A program made the translations under genes and the position numbers. The notes under the pieces are model-generated. The model worked only from the letters and a program-made list of their open reading frames with translations. It was not told where the DNA came from and did no database searches. A stretch of 64,000 nt of DNA from Delphinapterus leucas (taxonomy: Eukaryota; Chordata; Mammalia; Artiodactyla; Monodontidae): NCBI RefSeq assembly GCF_002288925.2, contig NW_022098008.1:6662607-6726606 (forward strand), written 5' to 3'. Position 1 is the stretch's first letter, and every line of letters starts with the position of its first letter. Below are positions 34,582-46,184 of the stretch, in pieces.

Positions 34582-34675
34582 TTTGTTTGCTTGTTTTTTG
34601 TTTTTTGAGTTTTCTTTTTTTTTTTTACATCTTTATTGGAGTATAATTGCTTTACAATGGTGTGTTAGTTTCTGC
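34582..34675 (-). mobile_element. Very short L1 insertion with perfect target duplication
   Basis: Only about 50 bp of L1 3' end ('catctttattggagtataat...gttagtttctgc') plus a long T/G-rich tail. Flanked by a perfect 16-bp duplication, ttctaatgataatttt, at 34566-34581 and 34676-34691. An extreme 5' truncation. Confidence 0.93.
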
Positions 34676-34691
34676 TTCTAATGATAATTTT

Positions 34692-35790
34692 GACAGCTGA
34701 GGCGTGGAATGAGATGAATGTAATGAAGTTGAGAATTAATAGCTTCTTAATAGCAGGTGGTCAAGATGCCTTGATCAAGAGATCAGATCCTTCTTCTATT
34801 TTCCTCTTTTACAAAGTGTAACAAAAAGACCAGAGGATGAGCTTACAAATGGGCCCACCTTTATTTGCACAAGGTAATCAAGGACACATTAATTAGCTTC
34901 ATCTAACATCTGAAGCTGAACTTAAGTTTTTGTTTGTCTTTATAGGACAACAAATACCAGTGATAGTTAAAAGACAGCCAATTCTTCACTTTCTTAAAGT
35001 ATTTTGACTTTTGTTTTTTTCATGCAGTGAACTTCCCTACTGCATTAAAAGGTGATTCAATTTGAAATATTGTAATTTGCATAAAATTATTCACAGGCAA
35101 ACTCCAAGAGATCCTTCACTATTGAGTCTCAAGGTATGAATAAATTTAGGATTCTACGTTAACTACCAGAGGATACTAAAAATTATGCTCACTATAGAGA
35201 TCAGTCAAATCTACATTTTTCTCTTCTAAGGTATGACAGACATATATTACAAAAGATGGCATAAAAAAGAAAAGCTAACATAGCTATAATATTTAAATTG
35301 TCTGTTGAAAGAACCAAGTGAACACCAATGGTATCAGAAAATAAAGTGCATGAATTCTAGAAACAACAGAGAATGTTTTTGACAATAGGAGAAAAAGCCT
35401 ATGCATACACAAAGCCCGCTACACTGTTTTTTTCATTGAACATCAGAACAAGACTTAAGAAATCTGCCTTGCTTCTTAATTTCTCCACATCCGAGAATGG
35501 TTCCATCTAAAATGTGAAATGTTATAACAAAATTAACACAATGGCCTTAAATATTTACTTATCAGCAACCTCATACTTCTCAGCTCATACAATTAAGAGC
35601 TTCCTTCATCTGCACCTGAGAATACTAAGTTGGGCTCAGTTGCATGGTTTTAGCACTGACAACAGCTCAGTTATTGGAAGCCTCCACATGACCTCTTTGC
35701 ATGGAGACATCAGTTACCTACACCTAACACTCAAAGTCCATCTATAAAATGCTTCATAGGAATACTCCTCCAGAGCTAGTCAGAGGATTT
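34692..35790. other. AT-rich noncoding stretch
   Basis: No recognised repeat. A 77-codon plus-strand frame at 35514 is unsupported. Confidence 0.4.
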
Positions 35791-35800
35791 TCCAATTAGG

Positions 35801-36934
35801 TGTGTTATATTTTTAATATTTATTATTTTTATTGGAGTAAAATTGCTTTACAGTGTTGTGTGAGTTTCTGTTGTACAATGAAATGAATCAGCTATATGTA
35901 TACCTATATCCCCTCCCTCTTGGACCTCCCTTCCCGCCCCCCACCCACCCATCCCACCCATCTAGGTTGTCACAGAGCACTGAGCTGAGCTCTCTGTGCT
36001 ATACATCAGGTTCCCACTAGCTATCTATTTTACACGTGGTACTGTATTTATGTCAAACCTAATCTCCTAATTCATCCCACCCTCCTTTCCCCCAGTGTCC
36101 ACACGTCTATTCTCTATGTCTACGTTTCTATTCCTGCCCTACAAATAGGTTCATCTGTACCATTTTTCTAGATTCCACATATATGCTTTAATATACGATA
36201 TTTGTTTTTCTCTTTCTGGCTTACTTCACTCTGTATGACAGACTCTAGGTCCATCTACATCTCTACAAATGACCCAAATTCATTCCTTTTTAAGGCTGAG
36301 TAATATTGCAATGTATATTTGTACCACGTCTTCTTTATCCATTCATCTATCGTTGGACATTTAGGTTGTTTCCATGTCTTGGCTATTGTAAATAGACCTC
36401 CAATGAACATTGTGGTACATGACTCTTTTTGAATTAAGGTTTTCTCAAGGTATATGCCCAGTAGTGGAATTGCTGGGTCATATGGTAGTTCTATTTTTAG
36501 TTTTTTAAGGAACCTCCATAGTATTCTTCATAGTGGCTGTATCAATTTACATTCCCACCGACAGTACAGGAGGATTCCCTTTTCTCCACACCCTCTCCAG
36601 CATTTATTGTTTGTAGATTTTTTGATGGTGGTCATTTTTACCAGTGTGAGGTGATACCTCACTGTAGTTTTGATTTGAATTTCTTTAATAATTAGTGACG
36701 TTGAGCATCTTTTCATGTGCCTCTTGGCCATCTGTATGTCTTCTTTAGTGAAATGTCTATTTATGTCTTCTGCTCATTTTTTAATTGGGTTGTTTTGTTG
36801 TTGTTGTTATTGAACTCCATAATGAAACTTAAAAGCTTTTGCACAGCAAAGAAAACCATGAACAAGATGAAAAGACAACCCTCAGAATGGGAGAAAATGG
36901 GACAAAGGATTAATCTCCAAAATATACAAGCAGC
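35801..36934 (-). mobile_element. L1 with 5' inversion (twin priming)
   Basis: 35801 to about 36825 is minus-strand L1: 3' terminus, 3'UTR and the last ~500 bp of ORF2. From about 36826 the direction flips, and 36826-36934 is plus-sense ORF2 ('aaaagcttttgcacagcaaa' onward). That segment lies immediately upstream of the minus-strand part in a normal L1. Flanking duplication tccaattagg (35791-35800) and tccaatgagg (36935-36944). About 19 bp is missing inside the inverted piece near 36898. Confidence 0.92.
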
Positions 36935-36944
36935 TCCAATGAGG

Positions 36945-37650
36945 TTTTAAAAGTCACTGTTACTCAAAAGGCCCTGGAGTCCACCTCCTCTATTTTTCTT
37001 ATTACAGTGTCAAAGAAGAGTTGCAATGTCATAAAATTGTAGAATAACCCTTTCTCCAGGTTTTTAAACATCTATTACAAAGGCCCTAATCAAGTGTCAT
37101 AGCAAAGGAAAAGGAAAAAATCAGAACATGTTCATCCTTAATTTTGTCCAAGAATTATGCCTTTAACAACAATATTTATACCTGTTTTCTACCTGATGTC
37201 TTTGACCTTCTTTGAGAAAACTGGGGTCAAAGCTGGGGTTAGTCTACTTTTAAGGCTCAGTGGAAAGGGAAGAGTAAAAGCAGAGGAGAACCTCAATGTA
37301 ACAAAAATTTCCTCCCCATTGGAGTCTCCTTACTGAGTTCTCATATGGACATGTCCTGACTCACAGGAAATGCAGCTAGGAAGGGAAATAGATGACATTT
37401 CTATCACCTCAGACTTTCTTATCCTTAGAACAGTCAGCAAGAGACATTTTCTTCTTTTTTGCTTTGAGACACAATATCCTCACCACTGGTAAACAAACAC
37501 AATCTTGTTAACAGTCCCTTTTTATTCCAGGACACAAATAATACAGTATGTAAAGGAAGACTAGCTGCATCCATTCCAATGTTGCCATTCCTGGGGAGTT
37601 GAGTGGAAGGCAGTCTCCTGTGTAGAAACATGAGAAAACAGGAATACGCG
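36945..37650. other. Noncoding stretch
   Basis: No recognised repeat or gene. Confidence 0.4.
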
Positions 37651-37659
37651 TCCCCCTCA

Positions 37660-38247
37660 TTAATTACATTGCAAAGTTGTATTGAATGGTGCATTGAAGA
37701 AAATAATATATCATGATTAACTGGGATACGTTTCAGGAATGTGAGAGTAGGTCAACATGATGCAATCTATTGATATAGTCCATCATATTCATAGAGCTAA
37801 AGGAAAGCAATCCTATGATCATCTCCATAGTTTCAGAAAATGTATGTTTGATGATTTTTGAATTTTAGTACACATTTATTTATATATTTTTATATTTTAT
37901 TGAAGTATAGTTGATTTATGACGTTGAATACATATTTACATTGAAACACTCAATAAAATGGTGATAAACTTACACAGAAGAAAGTACTTAAAGGCTTAGG
38001 ATTTAGAACAAAACAGGTAAAACCATATATATTTGTAGGTAATCTGATTTTACATTTTAAAAATTCACAAGAATCAATGGAAATTACTACACATAATAAG
38101 AGAATTTAGTAAAATAGCAGGCTATATAATCAGTAATCAGTAACTACCTATGAAGCAAATAGAAAATAGAACAGACCCATTTATAATATCACAAATTAAT
38201 ATAATACATAAGAAGGTAAAATAGCTAGGCATAAAATTAAACTTTTT
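37660..38247 (+). mobile_element. Ancient L1 ORF2 fragment (reverse transcriptase region)
   Basis: 'ttcaggaatgtgagagtagg', 'cctatgatcatctccatag' and 'gaatttagtaaaatagcag' follow L1 ORF2 in sense through the reverse transcriptase portion. There are many stops, so it is inactive. A small minus-strand L1 piece (37868-37930) is inserted. Confidence 0.7.
37868..37930 (-). mobile_element. Tiny L1 3' fragment nested in older L1
   Basis: 'ttttattgaagtatagttga' is the L1 3' terminus on the minus strand. About 60 bp only. Confidence 0.6.
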
Positions 38248-38475
38248 TTAACATCTTTATTGGAGTATAATTGCTTTATAATGGTGTGTTAGCTTCTGCA
38301 TTATAAAAAAGTGAATCAGCTATACATATGCATATATCCCCATATCTCTTCCCTCTTGCGTCTCCCTCCCACCCTCCTTACCCCACCCCTCTAGGTGGTC
38401 ACAAACCACCAAGCTGATCTCCCTGTGCTATGAGGCTGCTTCCCACCAGCTATCGGTTTTACATTTGGTAGTGTA
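38248..38475 (-). mobile_element. L1 3' end, 5' truncated, nested in older L1
   Basis: T-run, then 'aacatctttattggagtata' and the 3'UTR to 'ttacatttggtagtgtaaaa'. It interrupts or abuts the older plus-strand L1 ORF2 copy. The target duplication is not clear. Confidence 0.88.
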
Positions 38476-39139
38476 AAATCTCTTGAAGGACGTGAAGGAG
38501 ACAAACACAAGTGAAGCCATTCCATGTCTAGTTTCCCACTGGCCCACTTCTCATATACCCCTGTCCACTAGGTCTTGGCACAGCTCCCTTGAGAACACAT
38601 TAAGTGCTCCATAAATCTTGTTGAATGAACAGATGACTGGATATTCATGTGTAAATATTTCAGCACTGAATTATTTGGAAAATGTCAAATGATTAAAGTT
38701 TCATACACCATAAAAACGTCTGTGTCACAGTGTTTTCTTTGAGACACAGAATTGTTCTTTCAAATCCATACATATATATCCTTACTGGAAAAAGAAGATG
38801 ATGGAATTTTACAAATTATATATATTTTTCATAATTAGGTCTTCATTATGCCTATTGCACAATAACTTTTCCCCTTATCTAATGGTTTTACTTCAAATTT
38901 CCTTTAAATAGTGATTAACTCTAGTAAGTTAAAATATTTCTCAACTGAATAATAAAATTAAACATGGTTTACACCCAACTTTCTGGTTCTGTGATAGAGT
39001 GAAGTGCACTCTCTGAGATATATGGAATTCTAAGGTACTGAGATCAAATTTTTCAAGTTGCCCTGATGAAAACTTTACAGGGGAATTATGATCTGACCAA
39101 GATTCATTGTCCTGGAATGTCAAGCTTCTTTAGTGGTTA
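38476..39139. other. Noncoding stretch
   Basis: No recognised repeat or gene. Confidence 0.4.
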
Positions 39140-39443
39140 TTTTAAAAGGTAATTAAGGTAAAATGAGGTCATAAGGATGGGGCCCTAATTTGATAGGACT
39201 GGTGCTCTTAAAAGAGTAGCCACCAGTGATCTCTCTCTTCACGCATGCACTGTGAGAAAGCTCGTGAGAACACAACGGGAAGTCAGTTGTCTGCAAACCA
39301 AGCCAACTGGCTTCTTAAACCCATCCTGTTGACACCCTTATTTTGGATTTCCAGCCTCCAGAAATGTGAGACAATAAATGTGTGCTAGTTAAGCTACCCA
39401 GCCTGTGGTATCTTGTTATGGCAGGCTAAGCAGAATAATGCAG
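39140..39443 (+). mobile_element. MLT1-type MaLR LTR fragment
   Basis: 'gtaaaatgaggtcataagga', 'ttccagcctccagaaatgtg' and 'acaataaatgtgtgctagtt' match the 3' two-thirds of MLT1 in sense, with its AATAAA. The 5' part is missing or too diverged. Confidence 0.75.
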
Positions 39444-39643
39444 ATTTTGTCTTCCATATTACCAGAAATTTCTTCTTATTAAAAATTAATTTTGACTTTT
39501 TTTACCATTTCACAAACATTTGTTGTTCAAAGTGTTAGAGATACAAAGCAGAATGGGCTCTCTGACCTTAAAGAGTGTATAACCTAGACAAGATGACAAA
39601 TACAGGGCTCTTAAGCTTCCAGCCCTTCCCTTACCCTAACTGC
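39444..39643. other. Noncoding spacer
   Basis: Nothing recognised. Confidence 0.4.
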
Positions 39644-39647
39644 CAAT

Positions 39648-40319
39648 TGTAAGGTCGGATCTTAACAAACAGCACCGCGAAACAGAGGAAAGCTTCAAGT
39701 GAGCTTTATTAGGGAGCACTCCCGGGCGAGGTTCACTGGTCTGAGAGAAAGGGGCCAGAGAAGTCACGCCCAGTCCTAGGCGTGGGAGATTTTATTGAGG
39801 TGTAAGGGAAGGGTGGTTTGCAGGGGGTGGGGGTTGCTATACAGGGTAATTCCTTATTTGGTGAGGATACAGCAGGGCCAGGTGTTGGTTGGTCTGTTGT
39901 GGGGCGTAAGCCCATTTTCCCTTCCCNTCAGCCCCNTTGTTTTCTGGGCAGGAAGTTAGAGTCTCTTGTTGATTCCCAGAACAGGTGAGGTCGTTATGTC
40001 CCAATGCCTCTCCTTCCTCATACTGGTCGATGTTTTTCTCTTACCCCCCGGGCCTCCTTTCACCTGGGCCAATGGACCTTACATCCCGACATCTTTGATG
40101 GATTGGGGTGAAGTTTTGTCTCTGGCTACTTCCTGCATGAGTGGGGACGTCGTTGGGGGTCGGGCAGTCGGGGGCCCGGATTTAAGGAGAGCCAATGGGG
40201 GGTTCTGTAGGAAGCAGGGAGTAGGGGCCGAGGAGCAACTGGTTTGTGGCTACTCGAGAGACTTCTTCCATGTGCCTGCGAAGGAACCTCAGAAAACAGG
40301 GAGCAAACATACACACACA
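39648..40319 (-). mobile_element. Class-I-type ERV solo LTR, GC-rich
   Basis: On the minus strand the ends are TGTGTG...CTTACA. An AATAAA-containing stretch lies near 39790 and a second one (complement of 'gctttattagg') near 39705, followed by an R/U5-like 'ttcgcggtgctgtttg' before the end. A perfect 4-bp duplication, caat (39644-39647 and 40320-40323), suits a gammaretrovirus-related class I ERV. Two N bases (39927, 39936) mark uncertain calls. No internal ERV genes adjoin. The 130-codon plus-strand frame across it is spurious. Confidence 0.8.
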
Positions 40320-40409
40320 CAATTTATGACAAAGATGACACTTGAGAGCAATTGGTGAAGGATGACCTTTTTAATACATGAGTTCTTTCAATTTTCTCTC
40401 CATGTAGGT

Positions 40410-41300
40410 TAAAAATAAATCATCTTGGCCTCTATATTATAACACAGAGAAAATCAATTCCAAGTAAATTGTAGGTCTAAAAGTGAAAAGTAAAATAGTG
40501 AATCTTCTAGAAGATAATGTCAGGGAGGAAGAAATTTTCCTCTGCCCTTCTAGGTTTTTCTGGCTGGTCTAAGAGTTAGGTTGATATGAGACAGATTAAC
40601 AGGAGAAAGTCAAACAAAAGTTTAATAACACAAATACATAGGGGAGACCCAGGAAAACTGAGTAACTTGTCAAGATGGCTGAAAACCTCAACTTAAATAG
40701 CAGCTTCAGCTAAAGACAAAAGAGGATGTTGGGGGTAGCAGTTTGGGACTTCAAAGGGGAGGAAGGCAATTCACATGGAGTTGGAAGAGCAAATGTTTGG
40801 TAAACAAATGTTTGCTGAGCCAGGAAGAGACAGTGGGACACTGAGTGGACTCTGATCTCTCAGCCCTGCTGAGTTTTACCCAGCACACTTAGCCCATATT
40901 TTTTGCAAATATCTCTGGCAATACACCTATTCCAGAAACAAATTCTCTATCTCCTGAGTCTTTTGGTGCTTAATTGTTCTCAGCTCAAAATAATCCACAT
41001 GCCAAAGAGACATTTTGGGGTGGCAAGTTTTGCTCTCTTACAATAACATAGGAGAATATCCTCATGATTTGGGGCAGCTAAAAGTTCTTTAAACAGGTCA
41101 CAAGAATGAGTAGCCATAAAATATAAAGATAGATAACATTCAAATTAAGAAGGTGTGTTATTAAAATACACTAGTAGGAGTGTAAAACAGCAAGTTCAGT
41201 CTAGAGAAGATATGTCTTTACATACTGACAAAGAACTAATACCCCAAATGTATATTGATGTCCTATACACCAATTAGAAAACATATTGCAATGCATTTAT
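40410..41300 (+). mobile_element. Ancient L1 ORF2 fragment, split by an LTR
   Basis: 'attgtaggtctaaaagtgaa' before the LTR and 'ataggagaatatcctcatga' after it are consecutive in L1 ORF2. This shows the LTR inserted into a pre-existing L1. The right part fades near 41.3 kb. Confidence 0.65.
40518..41042 (-). mobile_element. ERV solo LTR inserted in L1
   Basis: TG at 40518 and CA at 41042, with a perfect 4-bp duplication ataa (40514-40517 and 41043-41046). On the minus strand it reads TGTAAGAGAGCAAAACTTGC toward a terminus with 'ctcctgttaatctg' and 'ctccctgaca'. A 4-bp duplication suggests class I. Related 3' sequence lies at 11.1 kb. Family name not known to me. Confidence 0.75.
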
Positions 41301-41784
41301 AATGTTTGAAACAAAAAGCTCTTTTGTTTCAGTTTGCATATTACGGTCATAAAAGCAAATCAAAACTCACAACCAGGAAGTGTGTACTTGGGTCATCATT
41401 GACTAAAAAGACCATGACTTCCCAGATGCTTTTTCTAAAAATTGCATGTGAGGAGCTGTAAGTCATCAGCTGACTTAAAGTTGAGATAGTTTGCAATTTT
41501 GCAGATGTAATTCTGATTTATGTTCTTTAAAGATCACTCTAGCTGCTCCGTAGGGAGAGGATCTAGGAGGTCAAGGGCATAGCAGGGAGACTGGCTGGGG
41601 GTCATCCAGTGAGAGATGATGTACCTGGAGGTAGGGTCAGGAAGGGGGAGATCAGAAGTGGCCAGATTTGGTCAGTGTGATACAGGAAGTGTGGACAGAA
41701 CGGATGAAGCACTGGATGTGGGGATGAATCAGGGAAAACAAAGATTTTTAACACAACACCGGCATTAGAGATAGGTTGGTTTTC
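41301..41784. other. Noncoding, with an unidentified old repeat
   Basis: About 41.53-41.75 kb has the 'gatcactctagctgctccgt' type wording of an old interspersed repeat, apparently also present near 34.2 kb. Not named. Confidence 0.3.
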
Positions 41785-42130
41785 TTCCCCTTGCATTTTA
41801 TTTTGAAAAATGTCATACATTCAACAAAGTTGAAATAATGTTCCAAGGAACCCCCTTAAAGCCTACGCCTAGTTTCTGCCATTAATATTTTACTGTACTT
41901 ATTAATCACATACCTGTACAGGTATCTACCCTCTATCCTTCCATCAAACCATTTTTATACATTTCAAGTAAATTGCAGATAGCAGCACACATTCTCCTAG
42001 ATACTTCTGCATGCATATCATTAGCTAAATTTCAATATTTGTTTATATTTTTATGTATGCAATGAAATGCATAAATCATAAGGGTATGCTTGCTGAATTT
42101 TGACAAACGCTTACATCTGAGAAAACATTA
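41785..42130 (-). mobile_element. Old L1 3'UTR-like fragment (tentative)
   Basis: 'tttattttgaaaaatgtcat' and 'agtaaattgcagatagcagc' resemble the complement of an older L1 3'UTR. Diverged. Confidence 0.4.
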
Positions 42131-44129
42131 ATATCCAGTAGGATATTGAGACGCTGCAATTCATTATGAGTGAAGCAGCATACATTAAGTCACAGGTAAT
42201 TGCTCAAAGAGGTAAAGAAAAGCCAGCAGAGAAAGCTAGAATCAATGTGTGAGAAAAATGCTTCCACAATTTAATCATTTAAATAGCAATCTAACAGTGA
42301 TATTTTTTTCATCTGTTTCCCTATTAGAATAATAAATGTAATGGCTTTTTTAAAAAATTAGAATATTATATGAAAAAGATAAGGTTGTTAATTTATATAT
42401 CAATTACTCAATATGCTTACCCTGTACAAGTATAATTAAAACTCAGGTTAATAAGATTTGCTTTAAGACTTTTAAAGAAAGTCAACAGTTTTAGCTAAAC
42501 TTAATTCCATAAATCATCGTTGTAATGATAAATCATAATTATAATATTAGCATCATAAAACCACTGTCTGCATATAGGCAAAATATAATTACATTATTCC
42601 TAAAGATATAAACAGTTCTCGGTTAAAGAACTCAGTTAATTATATTATACAATATAGGTTTATTTTGGGGGGTGCCCTATTTAGTTTTGAAAGTAACCTT
42701 ATTTAAAGTAGCCCTACAAAAAACACTCAATACAATTTCTCCTCAATAAGAAGCACCTTAAACATTATTTACGTGACTTAAATACAATCACTGGTAATTT
42801 AATAGCTGGCAGCAAATAAGCATTTTATCATTGTTCATACATGCTAATAAATCAATATCAAAGAAAATAAGCCTTTTTTTAAGTGTCAAAATTAATTTGG
42901 TCTCCATTTGTCATCAAATCCTAGAGAAAAAATGACCTCATGTTACTTCTTGAAAAAATTATTTTATTGGCCTTGGCTCTATTAAAAGCAGTTAGTTATA
43001 AATGGGGTAATTGATTCCAAGTTCAGTGGCTCACCTGAGAAATTTGTCATCAGTAAGTATTGAAAAACAGAGAAGCAAAGAAACAAACAAAAAACCAACT
43101 TCCACTTTTCCTCCTGTAGCAGATAATTGTTTAATTTTGACCCAACTAGACCTATAGCTCTTTCTTCATCTGTTCAGAACAAATGGGCTGGGCTCACCCA
43201 GCTGCAATTGGACAAAGATGACCTAGAGATAATCAGACTGCAATTCATGTGTGCGTTACTACTGCTAAATCTTTATGATTCTGCTTCCTGTTTCTTTTAT
43301 GTATATTTTAAATCTATTTTACCATCCAGACTTGAGATTTATTTTAAAAATAGCTTTAAATTTTGCAGGACTGCCATGGTGTTGTGACCCTGTAATAGAA
43401 AGTGATAACAATTCAATCAGCTACCACTAGAGGTACTTTTTTGGAATGCAAGCCTATTTTTAAGTCTATTCTTTAGACATACAAAATGATATTTAATACT
43501 GTGGTAAGAAGAGCAATATCACCTTATTAGGAAAAATGATGCTGGCAATTTTTAACAGAGAGAGAGCTTTCCCTTCTTCCTGAAATTGAGAAGCAGAGAT
43601 TATACAACTTTCTCACGGTTTTACTCAAAACTTATAAACACACAACTTGGGTAAAGAACAAGCCCAAGAGGCTTGTGAAAAGGAGGCCAAAGTTAAGTTC
43701 TTCATATTTCAACAGTCTGGAACAAACAAAATTTCTCACATTATTATTTTCATCCTAATTGCCAAAATTCAGAGCCATTAATCATGGTTGGGATTTGGAG
43801 AGCAGTCCTGGGGGTTTTGTCATGACGTCATTTTAAATGTCATCCTGGGAGAATTAAGAGTCTGTCTTATCACCATCTCTGAGCGTGAGATAATCGGGAA
43901 ATGTTGAAAAAAGTCAAAGAAAAGCCAAGAATTGAAAACATAAAGAAGAAGCTTGGGAACATCCTCTGAAAGAGGAAATGATGTGAAAAAATATGAGCAA
44001 GATTCCCACAGACCATTCAGCTACTGTATCATTTAGTTTCCAAGATTGTAATTTATTTTCCTGCCTTTTTTTGTTCCCTCACTTTTTTCTGCACATTCTT
44101 TTCACAGCTTAGAGTATTTATCTTTTTTC
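42131..44129. other. Repeat-poor noncoding stretch, candidate regulatory region
   Basis: About 2 kb with no interspersed repeat I recognise, in an otherwise repeat-rich window. It is AT-rich with many TAATTA-like cores at 42.3-42.9 kb. A consensus CRE is at 43823-43830. An 86-codon frame at 43127 is unsupported. Confidence 0.35.
43823..43830. promoter_or_regulatory. Consensus CRE palindrome TGACGTCA
   Basis: An exact 8-bp CREB/ATF site in repeat-free sequence. No TATA box or gene nearby is evident, so function is unproven. Confidence 0.3.
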
Positions 44130-44880
44130 AGCTTTCTTGAAGTATAACTGACAAAACTATAAGAAATTTGAAGTGTACATACATCATGATGGTTTGATAT
44201 ACGCATACATTGTGAAAGATTCCTCACATATAGTTAATTAACACATCTGTTACCTCACATATTTCTCTCTTTTTGTTGTTGTTGAGAACATTTAAGTTCT
44301 ACTCTCTTAGCAACTTTCAATTATATAATACAATGTCATTAAGTGTAGTCACTATATTACACATTAGATCCTCAGACCTTATTCTTATTCATCTTATAGC
44401 TGAAAATGTGTACCCTTTTACCAACTTCTCCATACTTCCCCAACTTACCAGCCCCTGGTGACCACTTTTCTATTCTGTTTCTATGACATTGGTTTCACTT
44501 AGCATAATGCCTTTTAGGTCCATCCATGTTGTTTCAAATGGCAGAATCTCCTTCTTTCTCATGGCTGAATAATGTTCCATTGTGTGTGTCTGTGTGTGTG
44601 TGTGTGTGTGTGTGTATTGTATATGTTCTTTTCTTCTTTATCTGTTCCTCCACAGATGGACACTTAGGTTATCTCCACGTCTTGGTGTGGTATGGTTATT
44701 CTGAATAATGCTGAGATGAACATAGGTGTGCAGATATCTCTTTGAACTCCTGCTTTCATTCCCTTTAGATATATACCCAGAAGTAGGATTCTGTATCTGT
44801 AGTTCTACTTTTAATTTTATGAGGAACCTCCATACTGTTTTCCATAGTGGCTGCACCAATTTACATTCCCACCTAGAGGA
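44130..44880 (-). mobile_element. Older L1 3' end (3'UTR plus end of ORF2)
   Basis: 'cttgaagtataactgacaaa', 'gtccatccatgttgtttcaa' and 'gaggaacctccatactgttt' run in order on the minus strand from 3' terminus to ORF2. A (TG)n tract lies inside at 44581-44614. The two small frames over it are residual or antisense artefacts. Confidence 0.85.
44581..44614. repeat. (TG)n microsatellite
   Basis: About 16 TG units with one TCTG interruption, inside the L1. Confidence 0.92.
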
Positions 44881-45964
44881 GTTATTTTTTGACATTTCAA
44901 CTTAAAACAATGGGTCAGCCAAAAACAAAACAAAAAACAAAGTTTCCGCCATGGCTTACTTTATTTCTCTGGCTGTGGGGAGTCCTTTTTTGGGTTTCCT
45001 TTATCTTTCCCCTTGAAACCCCTGTGAGGGTCTCACATGGGTCCAATAAATTGTGCATCTCAAGAGAAATCAATGAACCCACACTAATGGAAAGTAGAGC
45101 TTTGCAACTTGGTCTCAGGGTGGGAGAATTGCCAATATGCTGGTGAGAGAGCTAACAAAGAGGCCAAAAGATGCAGACAGGCTGGATGCTTCCCAGCTAA
45201 CAGATCGTTAGGCAGACGTGCCAACACACAGACATTGATGGAAAATGAACCACACAGCAGACCCCAAATGCCTTGATTTAATGCCTCTGCTTTGTTGTAA
45301 ATAACAAAAGCACCAGTTAAGAGAGAGAACTACTGCCAAATCTTCAAAAAGGAAGGAAATGGCTTGAAAAGCCAAGCCTGTGTTATAGTAGCATTTAGTT
45401 ATGTGGACTCTTGGTTTAGAACCTGTGGCAGTTGATGAGATGGATAATGAGTCTTGTACTATAGTACAAAAATTGTTTGTAATATTTCAACACAAACTAT
45501 AATTGGTTATTTAAAATAACAGTTTTCAAACACTGTATTCATAAAACAGTCAGTAAAGCTTCCTAAACTAACTTTCCCCAGAAACTATTGTTCCCTGAAG
45601 TATTTATTGAGAAGATAAACACACAATGTTTACAATCTCTATTTTTTACAATGTCCTTAAAAACTAAACTTTTCATTTCAATGAAAAAAAAGAACTTTTT
45701 GACTGTTAAGTAATATGTACTCATGGCTACCCTTTCACATAATATCATAAGGAAAAAGATTTTGCTATGATAACACTGACATCAGTAGGTACTTGTAAAG
45801 TCTCAATGGAATTACCATGCTTTGGAGCTTTTCTTCTTGAAGGTAAAGTAACTTCAAATATTACAAATGTCTATCACCTTCCACAAAAATCCGCCCAGGC
45901 CCAACAATAACAAACACCCATGCATACCAGGGCTTACCTGTAACTGTCCAGCAAAACCACATGT
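44881..45964. other. Noncoding stretch
   Basis: An 85-codon plus-strand frame (44889-45146) begins near the L1 edge and includes a hydrophobic run (LTLFLWLWGVLFWVSFIF). There is no homology I recognise and no splice context, so I do not call it a gene. Confidence 0.4.
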
Positions 45965-45972
45965 AATATACT

Positions 45973-46176
45973 TTTTTAAAAAATTGAAGTATAGTTGATT
46001 TACAATGTTTCAGGTATACAGCACAGTGATTCAGTTATACATATGTTTCTCTATTCTTTCTCAGATTCTTTTCCATTACAGGTTATTACAAGATATTGAA
46101 TACAGTTCCCTGTGATATACTGTAGGTCCTTGTTGTTTATCTATTTTATACGCTGTAGTGTGTATCTGCTACACTC
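45973..46176 (-). mobile_element. L1 3' end, 5' truncated, with target duplication
   Basis: 'aaaattgaagtatagttgat' then 3'UTR wording. Short duplication aatatact at 45965-45972 and 46177-46184. Confidence 0.88.
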
Positions 46177-46184
46177 AATATACT

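Noticed and set aside
39966..40358. 130-codon plus-strand frame
   Set aside because: It is antisense to an ERV LTR and crosses its boundary.
44889..45146. 85-codon frame with a hydrophobic run, considered as a small membrane protein
   Set aside because: It begins at an L1 edge, with no homology and no supporting context.
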